From Geothermobacter hydrogeniphilus (lineage in GTDB: Bacteria > Desulfobacterota > Desulfuromonadia > Desulfuromonadales > Geothermobacteraceae): 64,000 nt of DNA. Within the stretch, counting starts at the first letter, position 1; each line of letters begins with the position of its first letter. Where the stretch lies: assembly GCF_002898515.1 (NCBI RefSeq), contig NZ_PPFX01000006.1:62001-126000 (forward strand), written 5' to 3'. The notes under the pieces were generated by a model. The model did no database searches and had not been told where the DNA came from. It was given only the letters and a program-made list of their open reading frames with translations. The position numbers and the translations under genes are program-made. Below, piece by piece: positions 27,442 through 36,950 of this stretch.

Positions 27442-29289
27442 TCAGGAAAGGAGCATCACCGCCGCCCCGGGCGGGTTGGCGTAGAGCTGCTCGACCAGCG
27501 CCTGACGCCGCTGCAGGGCGGCGCGCTGGTTGATGTAGCCCTTGTCGGTGATTTCTCCGGCGTCGCTGTCGGGCGGTTCGCTCATCAGCATGACGCGGCC
27601 GATGCGGGTTGCCGAGCCCTGCTGCGCGGCGTTGAAACGGGCCAGAGCGCGGCGCAGGTGCCCGATGATTTCCGGTCGGCGGATCAGCTCCGCGGCCGGA
27701 ATCTCCTCGGCGATGCCGTCGCACAATTTTTTGCACGCCGCCAGGTTCGGCCAGCCGAGGATGCCGACCTCCTCCCGGTCGTGACCGGTGACCAGGGCGA
27801 ACTGCAGCACCGGTGCGGCCGCCTCCAGCACCGCCACCCGCAGCAGGCCGGCCCGCACCCAGGTGCCGCTCATCAGCTTGAAGTCTTCGGCCACCCGTCC
27901 GGCGAAGGAGATGCCCCTGGCCGGCTCATCCGGATCGACGAAGCGGCCGGCGTCGCCGATCAGGTAATAGCCGTCCTCGTCGAAGGCGGCCGTGGTCAGG
28001 TCCGGTCGGCGGAAATAGCCCGGGGTCACGTTCGGCCCCTTGACGCGCAGCTCGAAACTGTCGCCGTTGGGCACCATCTTCAGGGCCACGCCGGGGCAGG
28101 GGATGCCGATCACCCCGGCCTTCTCCAGCGGGAAGTGGGCGGCGGTGGCCAGCGGCGAAGTTTCGGTCGAGCCCCAGGAGGAGGTCATCATCACCTTCCT
28201 GCCGGTCGCCTGGACGGCCGCTTTCTCCAGCCGTTCCCAGAGATCCTGCGGCAGGGCCGCGCCGGCGTAGAAGATCAGCTGCAGGTCCTTGAAAAAGCTG
28301 TTGCGCAGCTTTTCATCCTGCTCGAGGAACGGCAGCAGCATGGCGTAGCCGACCGGGACGTTGAAATAGATGGTCGGCGAGATCTCGGCGAGATTGCGGA
28401 CCGTCTTCTCCACCAGCCCCGGCGCCGGCTTGCCGTCGTCGATGTAGAGGCTGCCGCCCTGGTTGAGCACCAGGTTGAAGTTGTGGTTGCCGCCGAAGGT
28501 GTGGTTCCAGGGCAGCCAGTCGACCAGCACCGGCGGGGTCCGATCGGTGAAGGGCCAGATCTGCGCCAGCATCTGCTGGTTGGCGCACAGCATGCCGTGG
28601 GTGTTGATGACCCCCTTGGGCTGCCCGGTCGAGCCCGAGGTGTAGAGAATCTTGGCGACCGTTTTGCTGCCGACCTGGGCCAGCGCCTTGTCGACCTCGA
28701 CGCTGACCGGGGTCGCCAGCAGGTCGGCGAAGGGGGTGGTCGCCTGCTCCGGCAGGGACCCCCGGCTGGCGACAATCTCGATTCCGTCCAGGTTGAGAGC
28801 GGCAAGCGGCGTCGCGAACTGTTCGGCGTCGGCGACGTAGATCATCCCCGGACAGATTTCTTCGCAGATGAAGCGCAGCTTGAGATGATCTCTGCTCAGC
28901 AGGGAGTAGGGGACCGAGACCGGCACCGCCGGCACCCCGGCGATGAAGCAGCCGAGCATCAGCAGGGCGTGGTCAACGGCGTTGCCGGAGAGAATCATCA
29001 CCGGCCGGTAGGGCCCCAGTTTCCGGTCGAGCAGGGCCTGGGCGATGGCATCCGCCTGCCGGTTGACCTCGGCGTAGTTCAGCCGCCGCCAGCCGCCGTT
29101 GCTGTCGCGCTCGGCGAGGAAGAGCCGCTCCGGAGTTTTCTCGGCCCAGTGGCGCAGCATCTGGCCGAGGTTTTCCCGGTAGGGCTGCAGCGGGAGCGCG
29201 GAGGAGAAGATGAACCCGGTCTCCGGGGATCCTTCGAGAGCGACATGCGGCGGGGCAAAATCGACGGCGGCGAATTCGGCGGAACTCAT
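27442..29289 (-). CDS. Feruloyl-CoA synthetase-like acyl-CoA ligase
   Basis: 615 aa from ATG 29289 (GGAGGTCC site). ANL superfamily: YTSGSTGQPKGVINTHGM (~210), MTSSWGSTETSPLAT, and IGDAGRFVDPDEPARGISFAGRVAEDFKLMSGTWV near the hinge. The size and the LSGNAVDHALLMLGCFIAGVPAVPVS segment are those of feruloyl-CoA synthetases, which activate hydroxycinnamates. It forms a unit with the hydrolase below and, probably, the large acyl-CoA dehydrogenase above. Substrate in an anaerobe could be phenylpropanoids or other arylalkanoates. Confidence 0.78.
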   Translation of the reverse strand: MSSAEFAAVDFAPPHVALEGSPETGFIFSSALPLQPYRENLGQMLRHWAEKTPERLFLAERDSNGGWRRLNYAEVNRQADAIAQALLDRKLGPYRPVMILSGNAVDHALLMLGCFIAGVPAVPVSVPYSLLSRDHLKLRFICEEICPGMIYVADAEQFATPLAALNLDGIEIVASRGSLPEQATTPFADLLATPVSVEVDKALAQVGSKTVAKILYTSGSTGQPKGVINTHGMLCANQQMLAQIWPFTDRTPPVLVDWLPWNHTFGGNHNFNLVLNQGGSLYIDDGKPAPGLVEKTVRNLAEISPTIYFNVPVGYAMLLPFLEQDEKLRNSFFKDLQLIFYAGAALPQDLWERLEKAAVQATGRKVMMTSSWGSTETSPLATAAHFPLEKAGVIGIPCPGVALKMVPNGDSFELRVKGPNVTPGYFRRPDLTTAAFDEDGYYLIGDAGRFVDPDEPARGISFAGRVAEDFKLMSGTWVRAGLLRVAVLEAAAPVLQFALVTGHDREEVGILGWPNLAACKKLCDGIAEEIPAAELIRRPEIIGHLRRALARFNAAQQGSATRIGRVMLMSEPPDSDAGEITDKGYINQRAALQRRQALVEQLYANPPGAAVMLLS

Positions 29290-29332
29290 GGCGGACCTCC
29301 TGCGGGGTAAAAATATAAAAGACGCCAAAAGG

Positions 29333-29468
29333 GTCAAAAACGATTTAACGCTGAGGCGGAGAGGGGCAGAGACAGAGAGAAAATCTTTTTGGGGTTAAAC
29401 CTTGATTCAGGTTAAAGATTTGACTCCGCGTTCTCTCCTCCTCAGCGTCTCTCCGTTAAAAAGGTTTT
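29333..29468. repeat. Family-D palindrome, copy 3
   Basis: AACGCTGAGGCGGAGAGG at one end and CCTCAGCGTCTCTCCGTT at the other, with a degenerate CTTGATTCAGG motif in the centre. It lies between the acyl-CoA dehydrogenase stop and the ligase start. Confidence 0.75.
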
Positions 29469-29498
29469 CACGGTATCTTGGAATCATACTTTTTCAAC

Positions 29499-31226
29499 TC
29501 AGAATGGGTACCCCCCCGCTTCGCCGGTTGCCGCGGCGAGGCTCCGTTTGGCGGCCAGCAGGCCCGTGCCCGGGTAGCGGCAGAGCCGTTCGATCTGTCC
29601 CGGCAACAGTTCCGGGTCGTTGCTGCCGTAGGCGTTGAGGCGCAGGGCGCTCTGGCGGAGGCGGCCGGTAATTTCGAAGCTGTTGATGCCGGCGGCCGCT
29701 TCCAGCAGTGAGCGCTTTTGCGCGCTGGCGCCCGAGACGGCCCGGTGAACCCGGAGCAGGGAACTTTCGAGGGCGAAAATGTCGACCGCCATGTCCCCCA
29801 GCGCCAGCAGGATCTCCTGTTCCCCGCGCCGCTGTTGAACCGATGCGAGCAACAGCAGATAGAGTGTCTTGACGTTCGCGAGGAGTTCCTGTCCGGTTTC
29901 CTCCCGTTTGTCGGAATCCCATGCGTCCTTGACGGCCTGCGCCCGCGGCCAGAGGTCCAGCCTTCCCTCGTCCGCCCGCCGCAGCAGCAGGGTCGGAATC
30001 AGCATTCGGTTGATTTCGTTGGTGCCTTCAAAAATCCGGTTGATGCGCTGATCCCGGTAGAAACGTTCCACCGGGTAGTCGCGGATATAGCCGTAGCCGC
30101 CGTGAATCTGTAGTGCCTCATCGGCGACCTGGGCCAGGGTCTCGCTGCAGAGGACCTTGGCGATGGCGCATTCCCCGGCATATTCCTCGATCGCCTGCTG
30201 GTAGTGTTGGTAATAGTCGTCACCGCCGCGGTCGAGGGCCGCGATACGCGCGTCCAGCAGGCCGGCGACCCGGTAGAGGACCGATTCGGCGGCAAACAGG
30301 GCGGCGCTCATGTCGGCCAGTTTCTCGCCGATGGCGCCGAATTCGATCAGCCGCCGGCCGAACTGCTTGCGCTCCCCGGCGTAGCCGGCGGCTTCGGCCA
30401 GGGCGCCCTTGGCGGCGCCGACCACGGTGGCGGCCAGTTTCAGGCGACCGATGTTGAGCACGTTGAAGGCGATCTTGTGTCCCTTGCCGGCCTCGCCGAG
30501 CAGGTTGTCAACCGGAACCCGGACATTCTCCAGGATGACCTGGGCGGTCGAGGTTCCTTTCAACCCCATCTTCTGTTCTTCCCGGCCGATGGAGAGTCCG
30601 TCCATCTGTCGTTCAACCAGGAAGGCCGAAAACTGTCGGCCGTAGATCTTGGCGAAGACGGTGAACAGGTCGGCGAAGGCGGCATTGGTGATGAACTGCT
30701 TGACGCCGTTGAGGATGTAGCAGGAGCCGTCTTTGGACAGGGTGGCGGTGGCGCGGGCGCTTAAGGGGTCGCTGCCGCAGTCGGGCTCGGTCAGGCAGTA
30801 GGCGCCGATCCATGCGCCGCTGGTCAGCTTCTCCAGGTATTTCTGTTTCTGCTCCGCGGTGCCGTAATAGACCAGCGGCAGCGAGCCGATCCCGGTCTGG
30901 CCGCTGGAGGTGATGGCAAAGGAGCCGCTCGGACCGATGGTTTCCGCCACCAGCATGCTGGTCGCCTTGTCGAGTTCCAGGCCGTCGTACTCTTCCGGGA
31001 TGTCGACCAGGAACAGACCGAGTTCGGCGCAGCGGCGCAGCTTCTCGCGCAACAGGGTGAAGTCCTGCTGCTCCAGCCGGTCGAGGTCGGGGAGGATCTC
31101 GTTGTTGATGAAGGCTTTGGTGGTGGCGGCGATCTGCCGTTGTTCCGTGGTGAAATCCTCCGGAACGAAAGGGGCGATAGCGGGAGGGCGGAGCAGGAAC
31201 TCGCCTCCGGCGGGGAGTGTTGACAT
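29499..31226 (-). CDS. Large acyl-CoA dehydrogenase (VLCAD-like length)
   Basis: 575 aa, ~190 residues longer than ordinary acyl-CoA dehydrogenases because of a C-terminal helical extension like that of VLCAD. Motifs: GAYCLTEPDCGSDPLS (~140), CYILNGVKQFITNAAFAD, ALQIHGGYGYIRDYPVERFYRDQRINRIFEGTNEINRM with the catalytic Glu (~422). Strong GGGAGGA site. Next to a phenylpropanoid-type ligase it may oxidise an arylpropionyl-CoA side chain; a general fatty-acid role is an alternative. Confidence 0.85.
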   Translation of the reverse strand: MSTLPAGGEFLLRPPAIAPFVPEDFTTEQRQIAATTKAFINNEILPDLDRLEQQDFTLLREKLRRCAELGLFLVDIPEEYDGLELDKATSMLVAETIGPSGSFAITSSGQTGIGSLPLVYYGTAEQKQKYLEKLTSGAWIGAYCLTEPDCGSDPLSARATATLSKDGSCYILNGVKQFITNAAFADLFTVFAKIYGRQFSAFLVERQMDGLSIGREEQKMGLKGTSTAQVILENVRVPVDNLLGEAGKGHKIAFNVLNIGRLKLAATVVGAAKGALAEAAGYAGERKQFGRRLIEFGAIGEKLADMSAALFAAESVLYRVAGLLDARIAALDRGGDDYYQHYQQAIEEYAGECAIAKVLCSETLAQVADEALQIHGGYGYIRDYPVERFYRDQRINRIFEGTNEINRMLIPTLLLRRADEGRLDLWPRAQAVKDAWDSDKREETGQELLANVKTLYLLLLASVQQRRGEQEILLALGDMAVDIFALESSLLRVHRAVSGASAQKRSLLEAAAGINSFEITGRLRQSALRLNAYGSNDPELLPGQIERLCRYPGTGLLAAKRSLAAATGEAGGYPF

Positions 31227-31392
31227 CAGGGTCCTCCCTTCGGGATGGACAAGGAGGCGCCGAAAGAATCTGCCGGATTCCGAGGCGCACCCATTGCAGG
31301 GTACCGGTCGAACCGGGTCTGTTCACCCGTGTCAGGTGGGAACGGATGCCAGGGGGGCTAACCCCTCCGTCGATCGGTTGCCGGTCACAGGC

Positions 31393-31821
31393 TCAAAGAA
31401 CCAGTACCGGACACTTTACCTTATGAATAACACTGTTTGCAACCTGGCCGAACAGCAGATCACGCAATTCGCTCACCGGATTGCGGCCGATGGCGAGCAG
31501 TTCATAGCCGCCGCTGTCGGCGAGCTTGCAGATGGTTTCCAGCACTTCCCCTTCCTTGAGCAGGGTTTCAACGGCGAGTCCGGCCTGTATAAAACGCTGT
31601 TTCTGTTCGGCGATGAACTGTTCGGCTTCCCGGCGGGCGCGGGCGGCGAATTCCGCGTAGCTTTTTTCCGGGAAGCCTCTGACCGCCAGCCGCTCCAGGT
31701 CAAGGACGTGCAGCAGGACCAGAGGCGGGGTGAGGTGTTGCCTGAGGGCGATCAGCCCTTCAACCGTGCGGGCCGAAATGGAGGATTGATCCAGCGGAAC
31801 CAGTATCTTCTGAGTTAGCAT
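31393..31821 (-). CDS. Universal stress protein (UspA family)
   Basis: 142 aa from ATG 31821 (GGGAGAAATC site). Begins ILVPLDQSSISARTVEGLIAL and ends ELLAIGRNPVSELRDLLFGQVANSVIHKVKCPVLVL. The C-terminal loop lacks the full G-2x-G-9x-G(S/T) ATP motif, so ATP binding is doubtful. It is 41 bp after the tandem GNAT gene, probably in the same transcript. Confidence 0.88.
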   Translation of the reverse strand: MLTQKILVPLDQSSISARTVEGLIALRQHLTPPLVLLHVLDLERLAVRGFPEKSYAEFAARARREAEQFIAEQKQRFIQAGLAVETLLKEGEVLETICKLADSGGYELLAIGRNPVSELRDLLFGQVANSVIHKVKCPVLVL

Positions 31822-31862
31822 GATTTCTCCCTGTTGAAATAACAGATCAGCGGCGAGCTGAT

Positions 31863-32846
31863 TCAAATGATCGTCTTGCCCAGCAGCAGACGCTGGGACG
31901 GGTTAAACCCGCAACGCTGCAGGAACCGCCGCAGCTCGTACTCCTCCCAGGCGACCTGGGTCCGCAGCGCCTCGACCTGCAGGGTGGCGAGGTTGTTCAG
32001 CAGCTGGGAGAGCAGGGCCCGGCCGACGCCGGTGCCCTGCTCCGCCGGATGCACGCCGATGGTGTCGAGGGTCGCCGTCTGGCTGGCGCGGCCGAATTCA
32101 CCGTAATCGACTCGGGCCATGATGAACCCGGTGATGATCCCGTCGCGCTCGGCGACCAGGGAGACCCGGATTCCCGATTCTACCAGCATTTCACGAAATT
32201 TGGTCTGATAATAGTCGCCGCGTTCACGGCCGGTCAGCTTGCGGTCGATGCGTACCACGTCATCCAGGTCGGCCTCCTGCAGCGAGCGGGTCAGCACCCG
32301 GTCGCGACTGAGGGTGTCGTAGTCGTTGCCTCCGGGACCGCTGTGGACCCGCCACTGGCCGTCCATCCGGACGCTGGTCATCTCGGCGACCGGTTCGGCC
32401 AGCGGCGAGGTGTCGCGTTCCAGGATCCGGCCCGCCGTCAGGCTGAACCCGGAGGTGGAGAAGAAGCGGGTCATGCCGTGATCGTTCCAGTCGACCTCGG
32501 TGCGCAGCTGTGCCACGTCCCGCTTTCGCATCCGCTGTTCGATCGCGGCCAAAACCGCGCTGCCGATACCTTTCCCCTGGACGTCGGGATCAACGCCGAT
32601 GACATCGAAGATCGCCAGCCTGCCGGCCTGTCCGTATTCCCCTTCCTGCAACCGGACGAAGGCGAATCCGCGCAAGTGACCGCTCTGCAGGGCCGCGCTG
32701 GTGATGAAGGTCTCCGGTGACGCCGTGGCGACGGTCAGGCGCTTTTCGTAAAATCCGCGCCGGGAGCGACCGACGATGCGGCTGTCGATGTCGCAGACAG
32801 CTTCCAGGTCATCAGGATGGAGTGATCGAAATGTCAGCTGGCTCAT
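31863..32846 (-). CDS. Tandem GNAT acetyltransferase
   Basis: 327 aa containing two GNAT domains. Domain 1 (about 1-150) has the acetyl-CoA loop GVDPDVQGKGIGSAVL; domain 2 (about 185-327) has GVHPAEQGTGVGRALL. Both begin with the SL-x-x-DLxxVxxID pattern (FRSLHPDDLEAVCDIDSRIVGR; TRSLQEADLDDVVRIDRKLTGR), so the protein is an internal duplication. Located right after bcrD. Pat/KatA-type GNATs are known to acetylate and inactivate aromatic CoA ligases in Rhodopseudomonas; a similar role is inference. Confidence 0.85.
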   Translation of the reverse strand: MSQLTFRSLHPDDLEAVCDIDSRIVGRSRRGFYEKRLTVATASPETFITSAALQSGHLRGFAFVRLQEGEYGQAGRLAIFDVIGVDPDVQGKGIGSAVLAAIEQRMRKRDVAQLRTEVDWNDHGMTRFFSTSGFSLTAGRILERDTSPLAEPVAEMTSVRMDGQWRVHSGPGGNDYDTLSRDRVLTRSLQEADLDDVVRIDRKLTGRERGDYYQTKFREMLVESGIRVSLVAERDGIITGFIMARVDYGEFGRASQTATLDTIGVHPAEQGTGVGRALLSQLLNNLATLQVEALRTQVAWEEYELRRFLQRCGFNPSQRLLLGKTII

Positions 32847-32878
32847 CTGTCGTTCCTCCGGTTTTTCAGGCCAGGGTT

Positions 32879-33069
32879 GGCCGCCAAGGCGCCAGGAACG
32901 CCAAGAAAACCTTTTTTAACGGAGAGCCGCAGAGGGGGAGAGAACGCAGAGAAAACCAAAAGCAGTTTTTGGTTTTGAACCCATAAGATTCTCTCTCTGG
33001 CTCTGCTCCTCCCCGCCTCTCCGTTAAATCGGTTTTGAATCTTTTGGCGCTCTTGGCGTCTTGGCGGCG
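32879..33069. repeat. Nested palindrome family D, copy 4
   Basis: Outer arms GGCCGCCAAGGCGCCAGGAA / GGCGTCTTGGCGGC and inner arms AACGGAGAGCCGCAGAGG / CCGCCTCTCCGTTAAA, about 190 bp, between bcrD and the GNAT gene. Confidence 0.8.
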
Positions 33070-33096
33070 GGAGATTTTCATAAATAGTATCGCGGC

Positions 33097-33939
33097 TCAG
33101 GACGCCTTCGGCAGCTGCCCCTTCTCCTTCAGCTTGTGGTAGCGGAAGGCCCCCCAGATCGCCGCGCCGATGGCGCCGGCGTAGAGCGAATCGGGGTGGG
33201 TGGCGATGCGGGTGGCCATCTTCTGTTCGTCCATACCGTCCTGCATTGCCTTGACCAGCCCGGAGTCGAGGGCCAGGCCGCCGGTCATCATCACCACCCC
33301 CTGGACCACGCCGATCGCCTTGAGCAGCTTGATCAACCGCCCGGCCATCGATTCGTGGATGCCGCGCAGGATGTCGCTCGGCGGAATCGAGCGGGAGACC
33401 ATGTTGATGACATCGGTTTCGGCCAGCACCGCGCAGATGCCGCTGACCTTCTCCGGGTTGGTCGACTGCCGCGACAGCTCGCCGATTTCATCCTGCGAGA
33501 TGCCCAGGTAGCGGGAGATGTTTTCCAGGAATTGCCCGGAGCCGGAGGCGCACTGGCTGGTCATCCGGTAGTTGAGCACCTTGCCCTGGGCGTCGATGCG
33601 GATCGCCCGGCCGTTGAGGGCGCCGATGTCGAGCACCGCCCGGGCCTCGGGGTTGAGGTAGATAGCGCCCCGGGCGTGGGTGGTCATGGAGTAGAAGTGC
33701 CCGGTCGCATCCCTGACGTTCTCCCCCTCGCCGGTGGTGGCGATGTAGTCGACGGCTTCGCGGCGCAGGCCGGTTTCGGCGAGTACCGCCTCGACCGATT
33801 CCGCGATCAGCTCGAAGCGGTCGTTCTGGCGGATGCGTAGGTCGCGACGGGCGAGCCAGCGGTGGGTGTCGCCTTCCGTCTGGAAAAGAACGGTTTTGAT
33901 GACGCCGGAGCCGACGTCGATGCCGATGCTGGTGGTCAT
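33097..33939 (-). CDS. bcrD: Class I benzoyl-CoA reductase-type small ATPase subunit
   Basis: 280 aa ASKHA-fold ATPase, half of the ATP-driven electron activator. Phosphate loops GIDVGSGVIKTVL (~4-16) and VLDIGALNGRAIRID; Fe-S ligand cysteines in SQCASGSGQFL and SGICAVLAETDVI, which bridge the shared [4Fe-4S]; MTGGLALDSGL near the adenosine site. The pair of different ATPase subunits (with BcrA) is diagnostic of class I reductases as against 2-hydroxyacyl-CoA dehydratases, which use a homodimeric activator. AAGGAG site at ATG 33939. Last gene of the bcrCBAD-ordered operon. Confidence 0.88.
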   Translation of the reverse strand: MTTSIGIDVGSGVIKTVLFQTEGDTHRWLARRDLRIRQNDRFELIAESVEAVLAETGLRREAVDYIATTGEGENVRDATGHFYSMTTHARGAIYLNPEARAVLDIGALNGRAIRIDAQGKVLNYRMTSQCASGSGQFLENISRYLGISQDEIGELSRQSTNPEKVSGICAVLAETDVINMVSRSIPPSDILRGIHESMAGRLIKLLKAIGVVQGVVMMTGGLALDSGLVKAMQDGMDEQKMATRIATHPDSLYAGAIGAAIWGAFRYHKLKEKGQLPKAS

Positions 33940-33974
33940 GCCGGTTCTCCTTCCGGAACTGCCTTGAAGAAATC

Positions 33975-34057
33975 TTTTGCCGCCAAGACGCCAAGGACGC
34001 CAAGAAAAGCCAAAAGATTGTGATTTCCTTGACGCTCTTGGCGCCTTGGCGGCAAAG
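33975..34057. repeat. Family-D palindrome (outer arms only), copy 5
   Basis: TTTGCCGCCAAGACGCCAAG ... TTGGCGCCTTGGCGGCAAAG: an 83-bp imperfect palindrome between bcrA and bcrD. It lacks the inner AACGGAGAG arms. Confidence 0.8.
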
Positions 34058-34068
34058 CTCTTTTCTGT

Positions 34069-35370
34069 TCAATTCACCGCCCGGTGGGCGAAGCTCGCTC
34101 CGCCGAGGGCGCCGGTGTAAATCGAGGCGGCGCTGATGTTGATGGTGACGTCGCCGTAATTCTCCTGCACCAGCTTGCGCAGTTCCCGCACCGCGGCCTG
34201 GTTCTTGGCCACCCCGCCGGTGAAGGTGAACTGGTCGTGCACCCCGCCGGCGCGGGAGAGGATCGACATGGCGCGGAGGATGATCGAGCGGTGCAGACCG
34301 GCGAGGATCTCGGCGCGGTCCTCGCCGAGGGACAGGCGGTCGCGCAGCTCGGCGCCGGCGAAGACGGTGCAGGTGGAGTTGATCCGCAGTGCCCGGGTCG
34401 CCTTCATGGCCATCGGGCCGAGTTCGTGCAGGCCGATGTTCATCTCGTCGGCGATGTAGCCGAGATAGCGGCCGCAGCCGGCCGCGCAGCGGTCGTTCAT
34501 CTGGAAGTTGGTGACGATGCCGTTCTCATCCACCTGGATCCCTTTGGTGTCCTGGCCGCCGATGTCGAGCACCGTGCGGGTTTCCGGGAACATCATGTGG
34601 GCGCCGAGGCCGTGGCAGAGAATCTCGGAGCGGATATGCTCCTTGGGGAAAGGCAGACGGATGCGGCCGTAGCCGGTGCCGACCACGTAGGTCTCCTCCA
34701 GCTCGATGGCCAGCACCCTGGTGAGTGCCGCCCGGGCCTCGGTTTCGCTGATCGCCACGTCGCTCGCGTCCTGCAGTGCCCGCGCCAGTCCCTTGAGCAT
34801 CTGCCGGCCGACCTCCTCGTCGGCGGGGACCAGGCTCTCGACATCAATGATCGACTTGTCGTAGATGTTGAGCAGGGTTTCGAAGCTGATGTCGGACTCC
34901 TTGGCCACCTTGCCGGCGATGTTCATGAAACGCGCCCCGGCCAGGTCGCGGAAGAAGTCCGACTTGCGTTCGGCGCCGCGGGCGTAGATCTGCGGGGCCT
35001 CCGCCTCGATGGCGCGGAAGATCGGCGCCAGGGCTTCACGCAGGGCGGCTTTGTTCTCCTTGAAGCGCGGCTGGTCGAGATAGCCGTCGCAGGTCTCTTC
35101 GAGCTGCTTCAGTTCGGTGAGAAACTGTTCCAGGCGGAAACTCCGCTCCAGGTCTTCGAGCAGCGCTTCCACTCCGCCGGCCGTGCCGAGCTGCTGTTTG
35201 AAGAGGGTGAAGCGGGCGGCGATCTTCGCCTCCTGCTTGGTGACCGCGGCGGCAACATCGTAGTTGGAGCGGGAGTTGGTGATGCCGCGGCCGAGGATCT
35301 CGCGGTTCTCGTCCATCAGCACCGCCTTGGTGGTGGTCGAACCCAAATCAATTCCGATAAATGTCCGCAT
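34069..35370 (-). CDS. bcrA: Class I benzoyl-CoA reductase-type large ATPase subunit
   Basis: 433 aa, the length of BcrA/BadF. ASKHA ATPase: [23 protein letters not shown] (1-25), [28 protein letters not shown] and [15 protein letters not shown] with the two cluster-ligand cysteines, [12 protein letters not shown]. The ~130-residue insertion (about 60-190, [35 protein letters not shown]) distinguishes BcrA from BcrD. Together they hydrolyse two ATP per electron pair to drive ferredoxin electrons onto the ring-reducing subunits. AAAGGA site at 35370. Confidence 0.9.
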   Translation of the reverse strand: MRTFIGIDLGSTTTKAVLMDENREILGRGITNSRSNYDVAAAVTKQEAKIAARFTLFKQQLGTAGGVEALLEDLERSFRLEQFLTELKQLEETCDGYLDQPRFKENKAALREALAPIFRAIEAEAPQIYARGAERKSDFFRDLAGARFMNIAGKVAKESDISFETLLNIYDKSIIDVESLVPADEEVGRQMLKGLARALQDASDVAISETEARAALTRVLAIELEETYVVGTGYGRIRLPFPKEHIRSEILCHGLGAHMMFPETRTVLDIGGQDTKGIQVDENGIVTNFQMNDRCAAGCGRYLGYIADEMNIGLHELGPMAMKATRALRINSTCTVFAGAELRDRLSLGEDRAEILAGLHRSIILRAMSILSRAGGVHDQFTFTGGVAKNQAAVRELRKLVQENYGDVTINISAASIYTGALGGASFAHRAVN

Positions 35371-35431
35371 AAGCTGTCCTTTATTGATGCACCCCGGTCA
35401 ATGCCGGTTCCGTAACCCCGACAAAAACTGC

Positions 35432-35615
35432 TTGCCGCCAAGTCGCCAAAAAAATCCTTTTAACGCAGAGGCGCAGAGAGGGAGAGCGCGCAGAGAGAAG
35501 CAGGGGCTTTTCAGGGTAAAACGAAAACCAAAGATCTTTGGGTTTCTCTCCATCTCTGCATTCTCTGCGCCTCTCCGTTGAAATGTGTTTTGACTCTCTT
35601 GGTGCTCTTGGTGCC
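35432..35615. repeat. Nested palindrome family D, copy 6
   Basis: Outer arms TTGCCGCCAAGTCGCC / TGGTGCTCTTGGTGCC and inner arms TTTTAACGCAGAGGCGCAG / GCGCCTCTCCGTTGAAA. It occupies most of the 272-bp gap between bcrB and bcrA. Confidence 0.8.
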
Positions 35616-35642
35616 TAACGCTTCAGGTTTCAGTCCTGTTCT

Positions 35643-36950
35643 TCAGGACCTTTTATTCATGGTTGCCGGAGCCGCGGGTCCGGAGCCGCCGGCCCGGCGC
35701 TTCTGGTCGATCATCTGGAAATAGCTCTCCAGGCGGTTCTTGACGTTGGCCGCGGAGAAGTAGCGCGGATCGACCAGGTCGGTCTCGATGAAGGCGGCCG
35801 GCTTGCCGGTCAGCTTCTCGACCTCGCGCATCATCACCAGCTGCCCGGCGGAGAAGCTGTTGCAGCTCTTGATCGAGTTGATCAGCAGCCCGTCGGCCTC
35901 GTACTCGATGACGTTGCGGGCCAGCATGTCGACCCGGGTCGGCAGGTTACGGTTGGTGTAGACCCCCAGGCAGTAGTCGGCCAGGCTTTCGAGGGGATGC
36001 TCCGGGTCGTGGCGGAAGCCGTCGTAGTCGTAGACCCCGCCGACCTTGGTGTAGGAGCTGGCCACCACCACCGCGCCCTCCTCGTAGAACATCTTCCAGA
36101 AGTCGCGGAAGGAGGTCCAGTTGGGCGGGCCCTCGACCACCAGCCGGTACTTCTCCTCCGGCATGTCCCCCTCCGGGGTCATGGCGCCCAGGCCCTGTTC
36201 GATCCGCTGCTCGATCTCGGCACGCAGCAGCCGGTAGTACTCGATGGCGTCGTCGGTGCCGCGGAAGGCGGTGAAGATCGGGCCCATGTAGTAGACCCCG
36301 CCGAAGTAGCAGTCGATGGGGGAGGGCTTGCGCTTGGCCTGCTCCAGCATCCACACCAGGTCGTCTTCGGCCCGGGCCGACTTGCGCAGGTACTCGCGCA
36401 GCCGGTCGATGTCGAACTTGATCCCGGAGACCTGTTCCAGGGTCGGGATGACCTCTTCCTTGAGCTGCTTGACGATGTAGTCGCGCATGTTTTGGGTCGG
36501 CCGGCCGTCGGCGGCGTAGGGGACATGCAGCATCACCGTCGGGCACCGGTACTCCTCGCGCAGCAGCTCGAACCACTTCATGAAGGTGAAGCAGCCGGTG
36601 TAGGAGAGCAGCAGCAGGTCGGGATCGGGCATCGGCTTGCCGTTGGGGGCGATGTTGCCCCTGGCCATCATGCCGATGTCGGCCTTGACGTAGGTGCAGA
36701 CATCCTCGGAGTGGCCGCTGCGCTCGGCCTCGACGATCATCTCGCCCGACTTCTTGCGCATGCCGTTCTGGATGGCGTTGATCTCCGGCAGGTTGTTGGC
36801 GATATCGAAACACATCAGCAGCTCGTTGAGGTTGCCCGGCACGAAGGTCGAGGAGACCTTGACCTCGCCGCTGGTGATCTTGTCGTAGTTGCGGCGGATC
36901 ATCTCCTTCTGCTTGAGCTGCGAGGGGGATTTGACGACGTCCTGACTCAT
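35643..36950 (-). CDS. bcrB: Class I benzoyl-CoA reductase-type subunit B
   Basis: 435 aa from ATG 36950; the open frame extends far upstream over bcrC but that part is out-of-frame translation of bcrC. HgdB/HgdC-type ring-reducing subunit that carries a [4Fe-4S] cluster: STFVPGNLNELLMCFDIANNLPEINAIQNGMRKKSG, SEDVCTYVKADIGMM, LLSYTGCFTFMKWFELLR, GVYYMGPIFTAFRG, LINSIKSCNSFSAGQL, FIETDLVDPRYFSAANVKNR. All are typical of BcrB/BzdO. Overlaps the bcrC stop by 4 nt (ATGA). Confidence 0.92.
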   Translation of the reverse strand: MSQDVVKSPSQLKQKEMIRRNYDKITSGEVKVSSTFVPGNLNELLMCFDIANNLPEINAIQNGMRKKSGEMIVEAERSGHSEDVCTYVKADIGMMARGNIAPNGKPMPDPDLLLLSYTGCFTFMKWFELLREEYRCPTVMLHVPYAADGRPTQNMRDYIVKQLKEEVIPTLEQVSGIKFDIDRLREYLRKSARAEDDLVWMLEQAKRKPSPIDCYFGGVYYMGPIFTAFRGTDDAIEYYRLLRAEIEQRIEQGLGAMTPEGDMPEEKYRLVVEGPPNWTSFRDFWKMFYEEGAVVVASSYTKVGGVYDYDGFRHDPEHPLESLADYCLGVYTNRNLPTRVDMLARNVIEYEADGLLINSIKSCNSFSAGQLVMMREVEKLTGKPAAFIETDLVDPRYFSAANVKNRLESYFQMIDQKRRAGGSGPAAPATMNKRS

